Origin: DATKNA01 sp963755755
GTDB lineage: Bacteria > Actinomycetota > Actinomycetes > Actinomycetales > Kineosporiaceae
Length of the DNA: 64,000 nt
Assembly: GCA_963755755.1 (NCBI GenBank)
Contig: CAVWLJ010000007.1
Coordinates: forward strand, 33,803-97,802
Direction of reading: 5' to 3'
The translations under genes and the position numbers were made by a program. This document shows, piece by piece, positions 9,409-18,872 of the stretch. The first letter of the stretch is position 1; every line of letters begins with the position of its first letter. Under the pieces are notes generated by a model. The model saw only the letters and a list, made by a program, of their open reading frames with translations. It was not told the origin of the DNA and made no database searches.

Positions 9409-10385
9409 CCGCCGTCCCGATCGAGCGGGAGGTCGACGTCGTCGTCGTCGGCGGAGGGCCGTCCGGGCTGGCCGCCGCGTCGTGGCTCGCCCGCTACCGC
9501 CGCCGTGTCCTGGTCGTCGACTCGGGCGAGCACCGCGCCGACCAGGTCGAGCACTCGCACGGCTACCTGGGCCGCGACCCCCAGACCCCGCGCGAGCTCC
9601 TTGCCCGGGGCCGGCAGGAGGTCCTTGCGTACCCCACGGCCGCGATCATCCCGGACGTCGTGGAGTCGGCCGAGCGAACGCCGCGGGGCTTCGCGGTACG
9701 GCTCCGGGACGGGGGCCTCGTCCTCACGCACAGGCTCGTCCTCGCCTGCGGCGTCCGCGACGCGAAGCCCGATGTCCCCGGCCTCGAGGAGCACTACGGC
9801 GCGTCGGTGTTCCACTGCCCCGCCTGCGACGGGTACGAGGCGCGCGACCGGGACGTCGTCGCGCTCGGCTGGAGCGAGAACCTCGTCGGCTTCGCCGCCA
9901 CTCTGCTGGGCTGGGCAAGGTCGGTGACCGTCGTGACGGCGGGCGAGCGCTTCCGCGGCGACGAGACGTGCCGGACGCTGCTCGACCGGCACGGCGTCGA
10001 GGTGATCGAGGAACGCGTCGTCGAGCTCGTCGGGCAGCGCGGCGAGCTGCGTGCCGCCAGGCTCGCGTCCGGCCGGGTCCTGCCGTGCTCGCTGGCGTTC
10101 TTCTCGGTTGCCCACCGGCCCCGGACCGACCTTGCCCAGCAGCTCGGCTGCGCCATCGACGACGAGGGCTACGTCGAGGTCAACGACTGCGGGATGACGA
10201 CGATCGACGGCGTCTACGCGGCCGGCGATCTCGTGCCCGGCCTGCAGCTGACGTCGATCGCCGTCGCGAAGGGCGTCGTCGCCGGCGTGGGATGCGCCCA
10301 GTCGTTCGTCGGGCAGCCCACCGCCGCTCTCGCCCCGGACGCCGCGCCCGACCTCGCCACCGAGAGGCGACAGCTCACCGGCTGA
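9405..10385 (+). CDS. Thioredoxin reductase-like FAD/NAD(P) oxidoreductase
   Basis: 326 aa, GTG start in a 4-bp overlap with the upstream GT2. Residues about 8-22 (VVVVGGGPSGLAAASWLA) are the FAD-binding GxGxxG motif. The middle holds HCPACDGYE, a CxxC pair at the place of the redox-active cysteines of thioredoxin reductases, and the C-terminal GVYAAGDLVPG motif binds FAD. Length matches low-molecular-weight thioredoxin reductases (310-335 aa). The second nucleotide-binding site is less canonical (LGWSENLVGFAA), so cofactor preference is unclear. Being third in the hldE-GT2 operon is unusual for a housekeeping trxB, so it may be a ferredoxin/flavin-linked relative serving this cluster. Confidence 0.82.
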   Translation: MTAVPIEREVDVVVVGGGPSGLAAASWLARYRRRVLVVDSGEHRADQVEHSHGYLGRDPQTPRELLARGRQEVLAYPTAAIIPDVVESAERTPRGFAVRLRDGGLVLTHRLVLACGVRDAKPDVPGLEEHYGASVFHCPACDGYEARDRDVVALGWSENLVGFAATLLGWARSVTVVTAGERFRGDETCRTLLDRHGVEVIEERVVELVGQRGELRAARLASGRVLPCSLAFFSVAHRPRTDLAQQLGCAIDDEGYVEVNDCGMTTIDGVYAAGDLVPGLQLTSIAVAKGVVAGVGCAQSFVGQPTAALAPDAAPDLATERRQLTG

Positions 10386-10398
10386 GCGCCGGTCCCGG

Positions 10399-11238
10399 TC
10401 AGTGCGGGCGGTCCCCGAACCGTGCGGACCACATCGAGAGGACCAGGTCGTCGAGGATCGGGGTGCGCTCCAGCACGGGCAGCACGAATCCGTGGACCGG
10501 GCCGCGACCGCGCGGAGGATGCAGGCGGACGACGGCGCGCACGCCCGGCAACGCCCGCAGCGCCCTCGCCTCCCGCCCGTCCATAGGCCACGGCATGGGC
10601 GGCGCCGACATCTCACCGCCGACCGGCACTGCCCCGCGGGTAGTGACAGCGCTGGTCCACCGGGGGACGCCGTCGAAGACGAGCTCGCTGCCGGGGAAGC
10701 GGCTCGCGAGCATCCTGACGAGCCCGCGAACCTGATCCCGCTGCAGGTACATGAGCAGGCCCTGCGCGGTGAAGATCACGCCGCGCGAGGGGTCGACGGC
10801 GTCCGCCCAGGCGGGATCGAGAACGTCGGCGTCGACCTGCCGGCGGCGCTCGTGGGCGGGCAGTACCGCGGTGCGCAGGGGGGCCGCCTCGGGCAGATCG
10901 ACCCCGATCCACCGGACGTGGCCGTCGTCGAGGCGCCAGAACGCGGTCTCGAGCCCCTCGCCGAGCGCGACGACGGTTCCGCCGGGGTGCCGCGCGAGGA
11001 ACTCCCGGACGCGGTCGTCGAAGGTGCGGGACCTCAACCCTTGCCACTGCGCCCGGCTCGCGCCGTGTCCAGGACGCTGCGCGAAGGGATAGTCGATGCG
11101 CGAGACGAGCTCGACCGCGAGCGGGTCACGCAGCACGGCGTCCGGACGCGCCGCCTCCTGGGCCCGGTAGTAGAGGGTCCAGAGCAAGGTCTCCGGGACG
11201 CCGGTCAGGTCGACGGGGATGTTGCGCTCGTTGCCCAC
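10399..11238 (-). CDS. SAM-dependent methyltransferase, PPM/LCMT (O-MTase) type
   Basis: 279 aa with GTG start at 11238 (VGNERNIPVDLTGVPETLLW); further upstream codons would run into the divergent hrpA gene. Motifs are those of the leucine carboxyl methyltransferase-like family: TLYYRAQEA near the start, FDDRVREFLARHPGGTVVALGEGLET (SAM motif I, here GEGLET in place of GCGLDT), RWIGVDLPE (motif II) and FTAQGLLMYL. Actinobacterial homologues methylate small hydroxylated or carboxylated metabolites; the substrate cannot be read here. Convergent with the flavoprotein gene, 13 bp apart, and divergent from hrpA with about 60 bp between starts. Confidence 0.8.
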   Translation of the reverse strand: MGNERNIPVDLTGVPETLLWTLYYRAQEAARPDAVLRDPLAVELVSRIDYPFAQRPGHGASRAQWQGLRSRTFDDRVREFLARHPGGTVVALGEGLETAFWRLDDGHVRWIGVDLPEAAPLRTAVLPAHERRRQVDADVLDPAWADAVDPSRGVIFTAQGLLMYLQRDQVRGLVRMLASRFPGSELVFDGVPRWTSAVTTRGAVPVGGEMSAPPMPWPMDGREARALRALPGVRAVVRLHPPRGRGPVHGFVLPVLERTPILDDLVLSMWSARFGDRPH

Positions 11239-11300
11239 CCGTTCACCGTAGAGAACTCGTTCGGCCCCGGTGAGGTCGAGCCACCTATCGTGGGGAGGCC

Positions 11301-14300
11301 ATGTCCTCGCAGTCCGCCGCTCCGGCCGCACCCTCGGTGAGCGACCTCGCGGCGCAGCTCAGCGAGATCTCCCTCGCCGACGCCGCTCGCATCGGCCGGC
11401 GGCTCGACGGCGTCCGGAAGATCCGCGACGAGCGGCGCCGGGACAGCACCCTCCACCGCATCGAGGCGGACATCGCGAACGCGCGGCTGCGCCTCGTCGA
11501 GCGCCAGGCCGCCGCCCCCGTCGTCCGCTACCCGCCCGAGCTGCCGGTGAGCCAGGCGCGCGACGAGCTGATGGCGGCGATCCGGGACCATCAGGTCGTC
11601 ATCGTCGCCGGCGAGACCGGCTCGGGAAAGACCACGCAGCTCCCCAAGATGTGCCTCGAGCTCGGCCGCGGCATCAGGGGCACGATCGGCCACACGCAAC
11701 CCCGGCGGATCGCCGCCCGGACCGTCGCCGAACGCATCGCGGAGGAGCTCGACACCGAGGTCGGCCAGGCGGTGGGCTACACCGTCCGGTTCACCGACGA
11801 GGTCGGGCCGGCCACGCTGGTCAAGCTCATGACCGACGGCATCCTGCTCGCGGAGATCCAGCGCGACCGGCTCCTGACCCGCTACGACACGATCATCGTC
11901 GACGAGGCGCACGAGCGGAGCCTCAACATCGACTTCCTGCTCGGCTACCTCAAGGAGCTGCTGCCCCGGCGTCCCGATCTCAAGGTGATCGTCACGTCGG
12001 CGACGATCGACCCCGAGCGGTTCAGCCGCCACTTCGACGACGCCCCGATCGTCGAGGTCTCCGGCCGCACCTACCCCGTCGAGGTGCGCTACCGGCCGCT
12101 GGACGAGACCGAGGACGACGAGGAGTCCGACGGCGAGCCCAAGGACCAGATCCAGGGCATCTGCGAAGCCGTCGAGGAGCTGTCGCGCGAGGGCGACGGC
12201 GACGTTCTCGTCTTCCTCTCCGGCGAGCGCGAGATCCGCGACACGGCCGAGGCGCTCCGCGGCAGGATCCAGACGAGCCGCCTCCTCCGGGGCACCGAGG
12301 TGCTCCCCCTGTACGCGCGCTTGTCGCGCCGCGGAGCAGCACCGCGTCTTCCAGCAGCACAGCGCGCGGCGCATCGTCCTCGCCACCAACGTCGCCGAGA
12401 CCTCGCTGACCGTGCCCGGCATCCGCTACGTCGTCGACCCCGGCACCGCGCGCATCAGCCGGTACAGCTACCGGACGAAGGTGCAGCGGCTCCCGATCGA
12501 GCCGATCTCGCAGGCCAGCGCGAACCAGCGCAAGGGCCGCTGCGGCCGCGTCGCCGAAGGCATCTGCATCCGGATGTACGCCGAGTCCGACTTCGAGCAG
12601 CGGCCGGAGTTCACCGACCCGGAGATCCTGCGGACCAACCTCGCGAGCGTCATCCTGCAGATGAGCGCGCTCGGGCTCGGCGACGTCGCGGCATTCCCGT
12701 TCGTCGACCCGCCCGACCGGCGCAGCGTCCGGGACGGCATCGACCTGCTCCACGAGCTCGGCGCGCTCGACCCCACGAAGGACGACCCGCGCAAGCGCCT
12801 CACGCCGCTCGGCCGCCGCCTTGCCCAACTGCCCGTCGACCCGCGCCTGGGCCGGATGGTCCTCGAGGCCGACCGGCTGGGGTGCGTCCGCGAGGTCATG
12901 GTCGTCGCGGCCGCCCTGTCGATCCAGGACCCGCGCGAACGGCCGGTCGAGCACCAGCAGGCCGCGGACGCCGCGCACGCCCGCTTCGCCGACCCGACGT
13001 CGGACTTCCTCGGCTGGCTGAACCTCTGGACCTACGTCCACGACCAGGCGCGCGAGCTCTCGTCGTCCGCGTTCCGCCGGCTGTGCAAGCGCGAGTTCCT
13101 CAACTACCTGCGCATCCGGGAGTGGCAGGACCTCGTCGCCCAGCTGCGTCAGCTCGCGAAGAGCGTCGACGTCACGCTCAACGCGGCGCCGTGCGAGGAC
13201 CCGGTCCGGATCCACACCGCCCTGCTCGCCGGCCTGCTCTCCCAGATCGGCGTCAAGGACGCGCTGGTGGGCAACGACAAGAAGCCCACCGACCGGCGCG
13301 ACCGCGGCGAGTACCTCGGCGCCCGCGGCGCCAAGTTCGCGATCTTCCCGGGGTCGGCGCTCTACGCGAAGCAGCCCTCGTGGGTCGTGGCCGCCGAGCT
13401 CGTCGAGACCTCGCGCCTCTTCGCCCGACAGTGCGCGAAGATCGAACCCGAATGGGTCGAGCCCCTGGCCCAGCACGTCGTCAAGCGCTCGTACAGCGAG
13501 CCGCACTGGGCGGCCCGCCGCGCGTCCGTCGTGGCCACCGAGAAGGTCACGCTCTACGGCGTCCCGATCGTCGCGGGCCGGACGGTGCAGTACGGCCGGA
13601 TCGACGCCGAGCTCTCCCGCGAGCTGTTCATCCGGCACGCCCTCGTCGAGGGCGACTGGCGGACGCCGCATGCGTTCTTCACGGCCAACCGGGAGTTGCT
13701 GGAGGACGTCGAGGACCTGGAGAACCGCGCCCGGCGTCGCGACATCCTCGTCGACGACGAGACGCTCTTCGCGTTCTACGACGCGCGCATCCCGCCGGAC
13801 GTCGTCAGCGGCGCGCACTTCGACAGCTGGTGGAAGAAGGCCCGCCGGACGGACCCCGACCTGCTGACGTTCACGCCGGAACTGCTGCTCGCCGAGTCGC
13901 GCACCCGCGTGGACCCGACCGACTACCCCGACACCTGGCAGCAGGGCGACCTTGCCCTGAAGCTGCGCTACACCTTCGAGCCGGGATCGCCGACGGACGG
14001 CGTCACGGTCGAGATCCCCATCGCCGTGCTCAACCGGGTGGACGCCGACGGACTTCGACTGGCAGGTGCCAGGCCTGCGGCTCGACCTCGTCACGGAGCT
14101 CATCCGGAGCTTGCCCAAGCAGGTCAGGCGCCTGCTCGTGCCCGCGCCCGACCATGCCCGCACCGCCCTGGAACACCTCGACCCGCGCGAGGGGCCGCTG
14201 CTCGAGGCCCTCTCCCGCGAGCTCGGCCGGCAGGCGGGGACGCCGGTGCCGGTCGACGCCTTCGACCTGGGCAAGGTGCCCCCGTTCCTGCGGGTGACGT

Positions 14301-15304
14301 TCCGCGTGCTCGACGGCAAGGGCGGCATGCTCGCGGAGGGCAAGGACCTCGACGAGCTCCGCCGGCGGCTGCGCCCGCGGCAGCGTCAGACGCTCGCGCA
14401 GGCGGCGTCCACGCTCGAGCGCGGCGGACTGACGACCTGGCCGGCGCACCTGCCGGACGGCGTGCTCCCCCGCACCTTCTCGCGGATCGTGGCCGGCCAG
14501 GCCCTCGCCGGCTTCCCCGCCCTGGTCGACGAGGGGAACTCCGTCGCCGTCCGGGTGCTGGCGACGGAGGCGGACCAGGAGCGGGCGATGGCGCTCGGCA
14601 CCCGGCGTCTCCTCCTGCTCAACGTGACGTCGCCGGCGCGGGCGGTGCTCGGCCGGCTCGACAACGTCGCCAAGCTCGCGCTGGCGTCGGCGCCGTACCC
14701 CTCGCCGTCCGCGCTGTTCGACGACTGCATGGCGGCCGCGGTCGACGCCATCGTCGAGGACGCCGGCGGCCCGGCGTGGACGGCGAGCGCCTTCGCCGGC
14801 CTCCTCGACACGGTCCGAGCCGGGCTCGACGCCGAGGTCACCAGGGTCGTCACGCAGGTCGCGCGGATCCTCCAGGCCTACGCCGACGTGGACGGTCGAC
14901 TTCGTGGGACGAGCAGCCTCGTGCTGCTGCCGGCGCTCACCGACGTCCGGAACCAGATCTCGCGCCTGGTGCACCCCGGGTTCGTCGCGGGGACCGGTGC
15001 CGACCGGCTGCCGGACCTCGTCCGCTACCTGCGCGCGGCGGCCCTGCGCCTGGACGCCCTGCCCGAGCGGCCCGAGCGCGACCGCCAGCTCATGTGGCGG
15101 ATCGAGCTCGTGCAGCAGTCCTACGACCAGGCGCTCGCGGGACTGCCGCCCGGCCGGGAGCCGAACCCCGAGCTCGCCGGCGTCCGCTGGATGATCGAGG
15201 AGCTCCGGGTGAGCTTCTTCGCCCAGCAGCTCGGCACGGCGTACCCGGTGTCGGAGAAGCGGATCCAGAAGGCCCTCGCCGACGCCACGAGCGCTTCCCG
15301 CTGA
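11301..15304 (+). CDS. hrpA: ATP-dependent RNA helicase HrpA, DEAH box (two frameshifts)
   Basis: 1333 aa when two extra bases (near 12325 and 14050) are removed, the usual size of HrpA. Walker A GETGSGKT is at residues 104-111, DEAH at 201-204, and motif III reads TSATID. After the first break come ATNVAETSLTVPGIRYVVD and motif VI QRKGRCGRVAEG, then the helicase-associated and OB-like regions. After the second break come PSLPKQVRRLL-type residues and the DUF3418 C-terminal domain typical of HrpA. It unwinds RNA and, by analogy with E. coli, helps process mRNA or rescue collided ribosomes. A hairpin follows. Convergent with the MFS gene. Confidence 0.9.
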
Positions 15305-15353
15305 TCATGCACGTCGCTGCACGCGACGTGCATGATCGCCGCGAAGTGCATGA
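15303..15353. terminator. GATCATG hairpin between hrpA and the MFS gene
   Basis: Perfect 15-bp arms GATCATGCACGTCGC (15303-15317) and GCGACGTGCATGATC (15323-15337) around a 5-nt loop, overlapping the hrpA stop codon. A third half-site, GTGCATGATC, follows at about 15346. It separates two convergent genes and probably acts as a bidirectional terminator; it shares its core with the hairpin at 3300-3377. Confidence 0.65.
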
Positions 15354-16625
15354 TCAGCGCGAGATGGGGGCGGTGGGGGTGGGCGTGCTGGGGCGGGGAC
15401 GGCGGGCGGGGGCGACGAGGAGGGTGACGGCGAGGACGGCGGCGACCGTTCCGGCGAGGATCAGCGGGACCCGCCCGACACTCCCCCAGGCGAGGCCCGC
15501 CCAGACGCCGGCGACCAGGACGGCGAAGCCGGTCAGACCCTGGACGAACCCCTGCGCCGCGCCCTGCCCCAGCGCCCCCGCGTAGCGGCTCACCCATGCC
15601 TTGCCCACGCCGTCGGTGCACGCGGCGAACAGCCCGTACCCGGCCAGGAGCAGCCACGACAGCACGAGCGACCGGGTCGCACCGAGGCCGATGTAGCAGA
15701 GCGCGAAGAACACCAGCCCGACAGCGTAGATCCGCCGCGGGCCCCACCGGTCGGTCAGCGCGCCGGCGGGATAGCTCGCGAGCGCGTAGACGGCGTTGTA
15801 GCCGACGTAGGCGAGGATCACGCCCGCGACGCCGAACCCGATCTGGTTGAGATGCAGCAGGAGCAGCGCGTCGGGGATGTTGACGACGCCGAAGCCGATG
15901 AGCACCGCCGCCACCCGGAGGAAACCCGGGCGGGTGCCGGGCGGCGGTCGCAGCAGGCGCCGGACGCCGGCGAGCGCCGGCCGCACGCCTCGGGGCAGCA
16001 GCCCCCGCCGGTCGAGCAGCGGACGCGGGTTCTCGTGCACGGCCAGCACGAGCAGCGCACTCGCGACGGCGGGCACCACGGCGATCACGAGCAGGGTCCG
16101 GATCTGGTGACCGGCCAGCTCGTAGAGGGCCAGGCCGACGAGCGGACCGATGACGGCACCGGCCGTGTCCGCGGCGCGGTGCACCCCGAAGACGCGGCCA
16201 CGGGCGTCCAACGGAACGCCCTCGACGAGGAGCGAGTCCCGTGGCGCTCCCCGGATGCCCTTGCCCAGCCGGTCCACGGAACGGCCGACCAGGACGGCCG
16301 GCCAGACCTGGGCAAGGGCGATCAGCACCTTGCCCAGTGCCGCCAGCGTGTACCCGCTCCCGACGAGGCGCCGGCGGGGGTACCGGTCCGCCAGCCGGCC
16401 CGCGACCAGCCGCGTCAGTGACGCGGCCGCCTCCGCGAGCCCTTCGACGAGTCCGACCACCGCAGCGGGAGCACCGAGCACCGACGTCAGGAAGATCGGG
16501 AGAACCGGGTAGAGCAGCTCGCTCGCCGCGTCCTGCAGCAGGGAGACCCACGACAGCACCAGGACGTTGCGGCTCAGCCACGCGGGCCGCGAGCGCCGGC
16601 GCCTCTCCCCGACCGGCTCAGCCAC
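15354..16625 (-). CDS. MFS transporter
   Basis: 423 aa, GTG start, about 12 membrane helices. The cytoplasmic loop GRSVDRLGKGIRGAPRDSLL and the following FGVHRAADTAGAVIGPLVGLAL are characteristic of one MFS group, and the same signature occurs in the transporter at 61641-62917. Loop 2-3 reads GRLADRYPRRRLVGSG. The substrate is unknown; members are annotated only as MFS. It begins 5 bp after the end of the coiled-coil gene on the same strand, so the two are probably one operon. The first 14 residues are basic and may be cytoplasmic. Confidence 0.85.
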   Translation of the reverse strand: MAEPVGERRRRSRPAWLSRNVLVLSWVSLLQDAASELLYPVLPIFLTSVLGAPAAVVGLVEGLAEAAASLTRLVAGRLADRYPRRRLVGSGYTLAALGKVLIALAQVWPAVLVGRSVDRLGKGIRGAPRDSLLVEGVPLDARGRVFGVHRAADTAGAVIGPLVGLALYELAGHQIRTLLVIAVVPAVASALLVLAVHENPRPLLDRRGLLPRGVRPALAGVRRLLRPPPGTRPGFLRVAAVLIGFGVVNIPDALLLLHLNQIGFGVAGVILAYVGYNAVYALASYPAGALTDRWGPRRIYAVGLVFFALCYIGLGATRSLVLSWLLLAGYGLFAACTDGVGKAWVSRYAGALGQGAAQGFVQGLTGFAVLVAGVWAGLAWGSVGRVPLILAGTVAAVLAVTLLVAPARRPRPSTPTPTAPISR

Positions 16626-16630
16626 GCAGA

Positions 16631-17582
16631 TCAGTCTGGCGGTTCCAGTGCCCGGACGCGGGCACGGGCCCGTTCCGCTGCCCGTCCGGCCAGGTCCGCG
16701 ACCCGGTCGGCCGCGTCGCGCTCCCGCCGGAGGGTGCGTTCGTCGCGGGTCGACGCCGCCAGGGCCTGCTCGGCACGCTCGAGCTGCTCCTGCAACTCGT
16801 CGATGCGCTCGCGAGCCTCGGCCACGGCCCGGCCGGCGTCGTCGTGGCGGCGCTCCGCGGCCGCCGCCGTCGCCGTCGCGTCCTCCCAGGCCTGCTGCGC
16901 CTCCCGCGCCTCCTCGCGCGCCTGCGCGAGCTCGGCCGCGCGCCGCTCCTCCTCACGCCGGCGCTCCTCCTCGCGGCGCTGCTCCTCGCGCACGCCGGGC
17001 CGCCTCGCCGTCGCCCTTGCGCGGACGCCGGGGAGGCTCGGCCGGCGCCGGCGTCGGAACCGCCGTGAGCCGGCGAGCAGGCGGAGCCGCCTCGGTCTCC
17101 GGCGTCCCGAGCCCCGCGTAGCTGGTGGGCGAGGTGAGCCGGCCGGAGCGCACCGCCTCGGCGACGGCGGGATCTGCCATGGCGGCCCCGAGCGTCGCCT
17201 CGACCTCCTGCCCGACGTCGTCGCTGACCGGGTGCCCCAGCTCGCGGGCGAGGGCGCGAGCCTGACGGCCGACGGCGGCGATGAGCTGCTGGCGCTGCCG
17301 GCTGAGCTGGCGGACCTCGTCTCCGGCGAGGCCCAGCTGGGCGCCCCGGAGGGCCTCGCCGAGCGTGAGGAGCTGCTCGACCTCGTCGGCTCGGTGCCGG
17401 ATCAGGGCGTTGACCAGCCAGGCGGCGAGCGACGGACGGCGCAGGCCGGAGATGGCCTTGGCGGTCGCGCGGTCGCCGGCGGCGCGCGCCTCGCGGGCGG
17501 CGGAGTCGCGGGCGGTGGTGAAGTCCTCGGGCAGCAGACCGTAGAGGCGCTGGGCGACGTCCTCCACCGACTCGACGCTCAT
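16631..17582 (-). CDS. Conserved actinobacterial coiled-coil protein (one frameshift)
   Basis: 316 aa after removing one extra base near 16995. The N-terminal 200 residues are helical and contain RRPSLAAWLVNALIRHRADE and LGEALRGAQ, a pattern I associate with a family of hypothetical actinobacterial proteins of this size. It is followed by a Pro/Ala-rich linker and then a long charged coiled coil, EEQRREEERRREEERR through DELQEQLERAEQAL. No enzyme motif, signal peptide or membrane helix is visible. It may be a scaffold or nucleic-acid-associated protein, but nothing in the sequence proves it. Likely cotranscribed with the MFS gene downstream. Confidence 0.65.
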
Positions 17583-18275
17583 GCTTCATCGTGGCGGGGA
17601 TGGCGGCGAAGAGCGAGACGCCAGCTCCCTCGCCGTGCACCCGCTGTGGGGCGTTGCACGGGTTGTGGGGCCCCGGGCACCGGCGCGAGCGCGCACAACG
17701 CGGGCAATCCCCCAGAACGGGTGTACGCGGGAGCGCGCCCGGGAGGAAGATCATCGACACGACGGCGCACCGGCGGGGGTCGCGCTCGAACGGGGAGCCG
17801 GACTGCCGCCGGACGGCGCGCGCGAACATCTCGCGATCAGAGCACCTGAAGCCGGGCGTCGTCCTGCTGGACGCCACCGCCCCTGGCTTGGCCTCCTCGA
17901 GCACGGCCGGCGGCGGGCGTCGTCGTGATGGAAGGGCCCGCCTCGGCGCGGCTCCTCGAGCACGGCCGGCGGCGGGCGTCGGGGGCCGCCGCCGCCGGCC
18001 GTGGTTCGAGGGGCGCTCTCGCGCCGGAAGGTTCCGGGGTTCGCGACCTCGCGGCCTGTTCCCTTCGGAACTTTCTGTGCTTGGAACACTACTCACGGCG
18101 CACAGCGCGCTGCCACCGATTCGGCGTCCTGCGTTCGGACCAAATGTCCGTCGCCCGGACTCCTCCTCCCCTGTGCATCAGTCGCTCACGATCAGTTCCG
18201 CAAGCTGTGAATCCGGGGGGCGAAAGCAGGATGATTCCGGTGGTGGGCAAGCCCCACCACCCCGGAGCGTCTCGC
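17583..18275. other. Gene-free stretch of about 690 bp
   Basis: No frame here shows protein-like sequence on either strand; open frames exist but are Arg/Pro/Gly-rich products of GC skew. It contains the promoter side of the coiled-coil gene (start 17582), a perfect 29-bp direct repeat (separate entry) and, from about 18050, a stretch less GC-rich than its surroundings (GGAACTTTCTGTGCTTGG). I looked for a riboswitch, tRNA or rRNA and recognised none. Confidence 0.6.
17893..17980. repeat. Perfect 29-bp direct repeat, 59-bp period
   Basis: Copies at 17893-17921 and 17952-17980 are identical and begin CTCCTCGAGCACGGCCGG. The 30 bases between them are unrelated. Two copies only, so this is not a CRISPR array. 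They lie in the gene-free stretch. Confidence 0.8.
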
Positions 18276-18872
18276 TCAGCGGCGCGCGTCGGCCGGCGCG
18301 ACGTCGTCGGAGGGCTGAGGGGAGCCGTTCGGAAGGGCTTGAGTGCCGATGCGCGTCATCCAGCCGCGCCGGTCCACCGCCCCCGTCCGGGCGATCTCCA
18401 GCTGAGCCCGACCGGCGAGCGCCAGCGACATCACCGCGAGCGGCAGCTCGACGAGCAGCGCGAGCAGCGCGGACACCATGAGGTCGTGCCCGCCCGGTGA
18501 CGTCGTCACGTCGAACCAGGCGTCGACCACGAGGAGCGCCGCGGTCGCGCTGGCGACGTTGACCAGGAACGGCGAGCGGCGCCACGCGAGGTAGGCCGTG
18601 CGTGCGAGGGCGCCGCACAGCAGGAGGTCGAAGCCGACCCACGCGAGCCGGTAGTGCGCGCTGACGCTCCGCTCCGGCAGCGTCCACGCGAGCCAGACGA
18701 TCCACGGCACGATCGCGACGGCGAACAGCGCGTAGACCGGCATGATCCACCGCCCGACGGCGCGTCGCGGAGCGATCAGACGGCGCCAGCTCGGTCCCTC
18801 GCTCATGCCGCCATGGTCGCCCCCCGCGCGCGCGGATGCATCCGTGTCGCCGGCGGGGTCCTCAGGTGTCAC
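18276..18872 (-). CDS. Small integral membrane protein, function unknown
   Basis: 198 aa, with GTG at 18872 overlapping the phosphatase stop by 4 bp; ATG at 18806 is an alternative that would remove a low-complexity leader. Four hydrophobic helices are visible: MPVYALFAVAIVPWIVWLAW, AWVGFDLLLCGALARTAYLA, FLVNVASATAALLVVDAWFD and LLALLVELPLAVMSLALAG. The motif VDAWFDVTTS lies between helices 3 and 4. I do not assign a function. Coupling to the SpoIIE-type phosphatase suggests that they act together at the membrane. Confidence 0.7.
   Translation of the reverse strand: MTPEDPAGDTDASARAGGDHGGMSEGPSWRRLIAPRRAVGRWIMPVYALFAVAIVPWIVWLAWTLPERSVSAHYRLAWVGFDLLLCGALARTAYLAWRRSPFLVNVASATAALLVVDAWFDVTTSPGGHDLMVSALLALLVELPLAVMSLALAGRAQLEIARTGAVDRRGWMTRIGTQALPNGSPQPSDDVAPADARR

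Noticed and set aside
9278..10735. Long Arg-rich open frame overlapping the flavoprotein and methyltransferase genes.
   Set aside because: Composition is typical of a shifted GC-rich gene, and both real genes in the region have complete motifs.
17893..17980. Possible CRISPR array.
   Set aside because: Only two repeat copies with one 30-bp spacer and no cas genes anywhere in the window.
18050..18275. Riboswitch or small RNA in the AT-richer part of the gene-free stretch.
   Set aside because: No conserved riboswitch core or strong terminator could be traced by eye; left as unassigned sequence.
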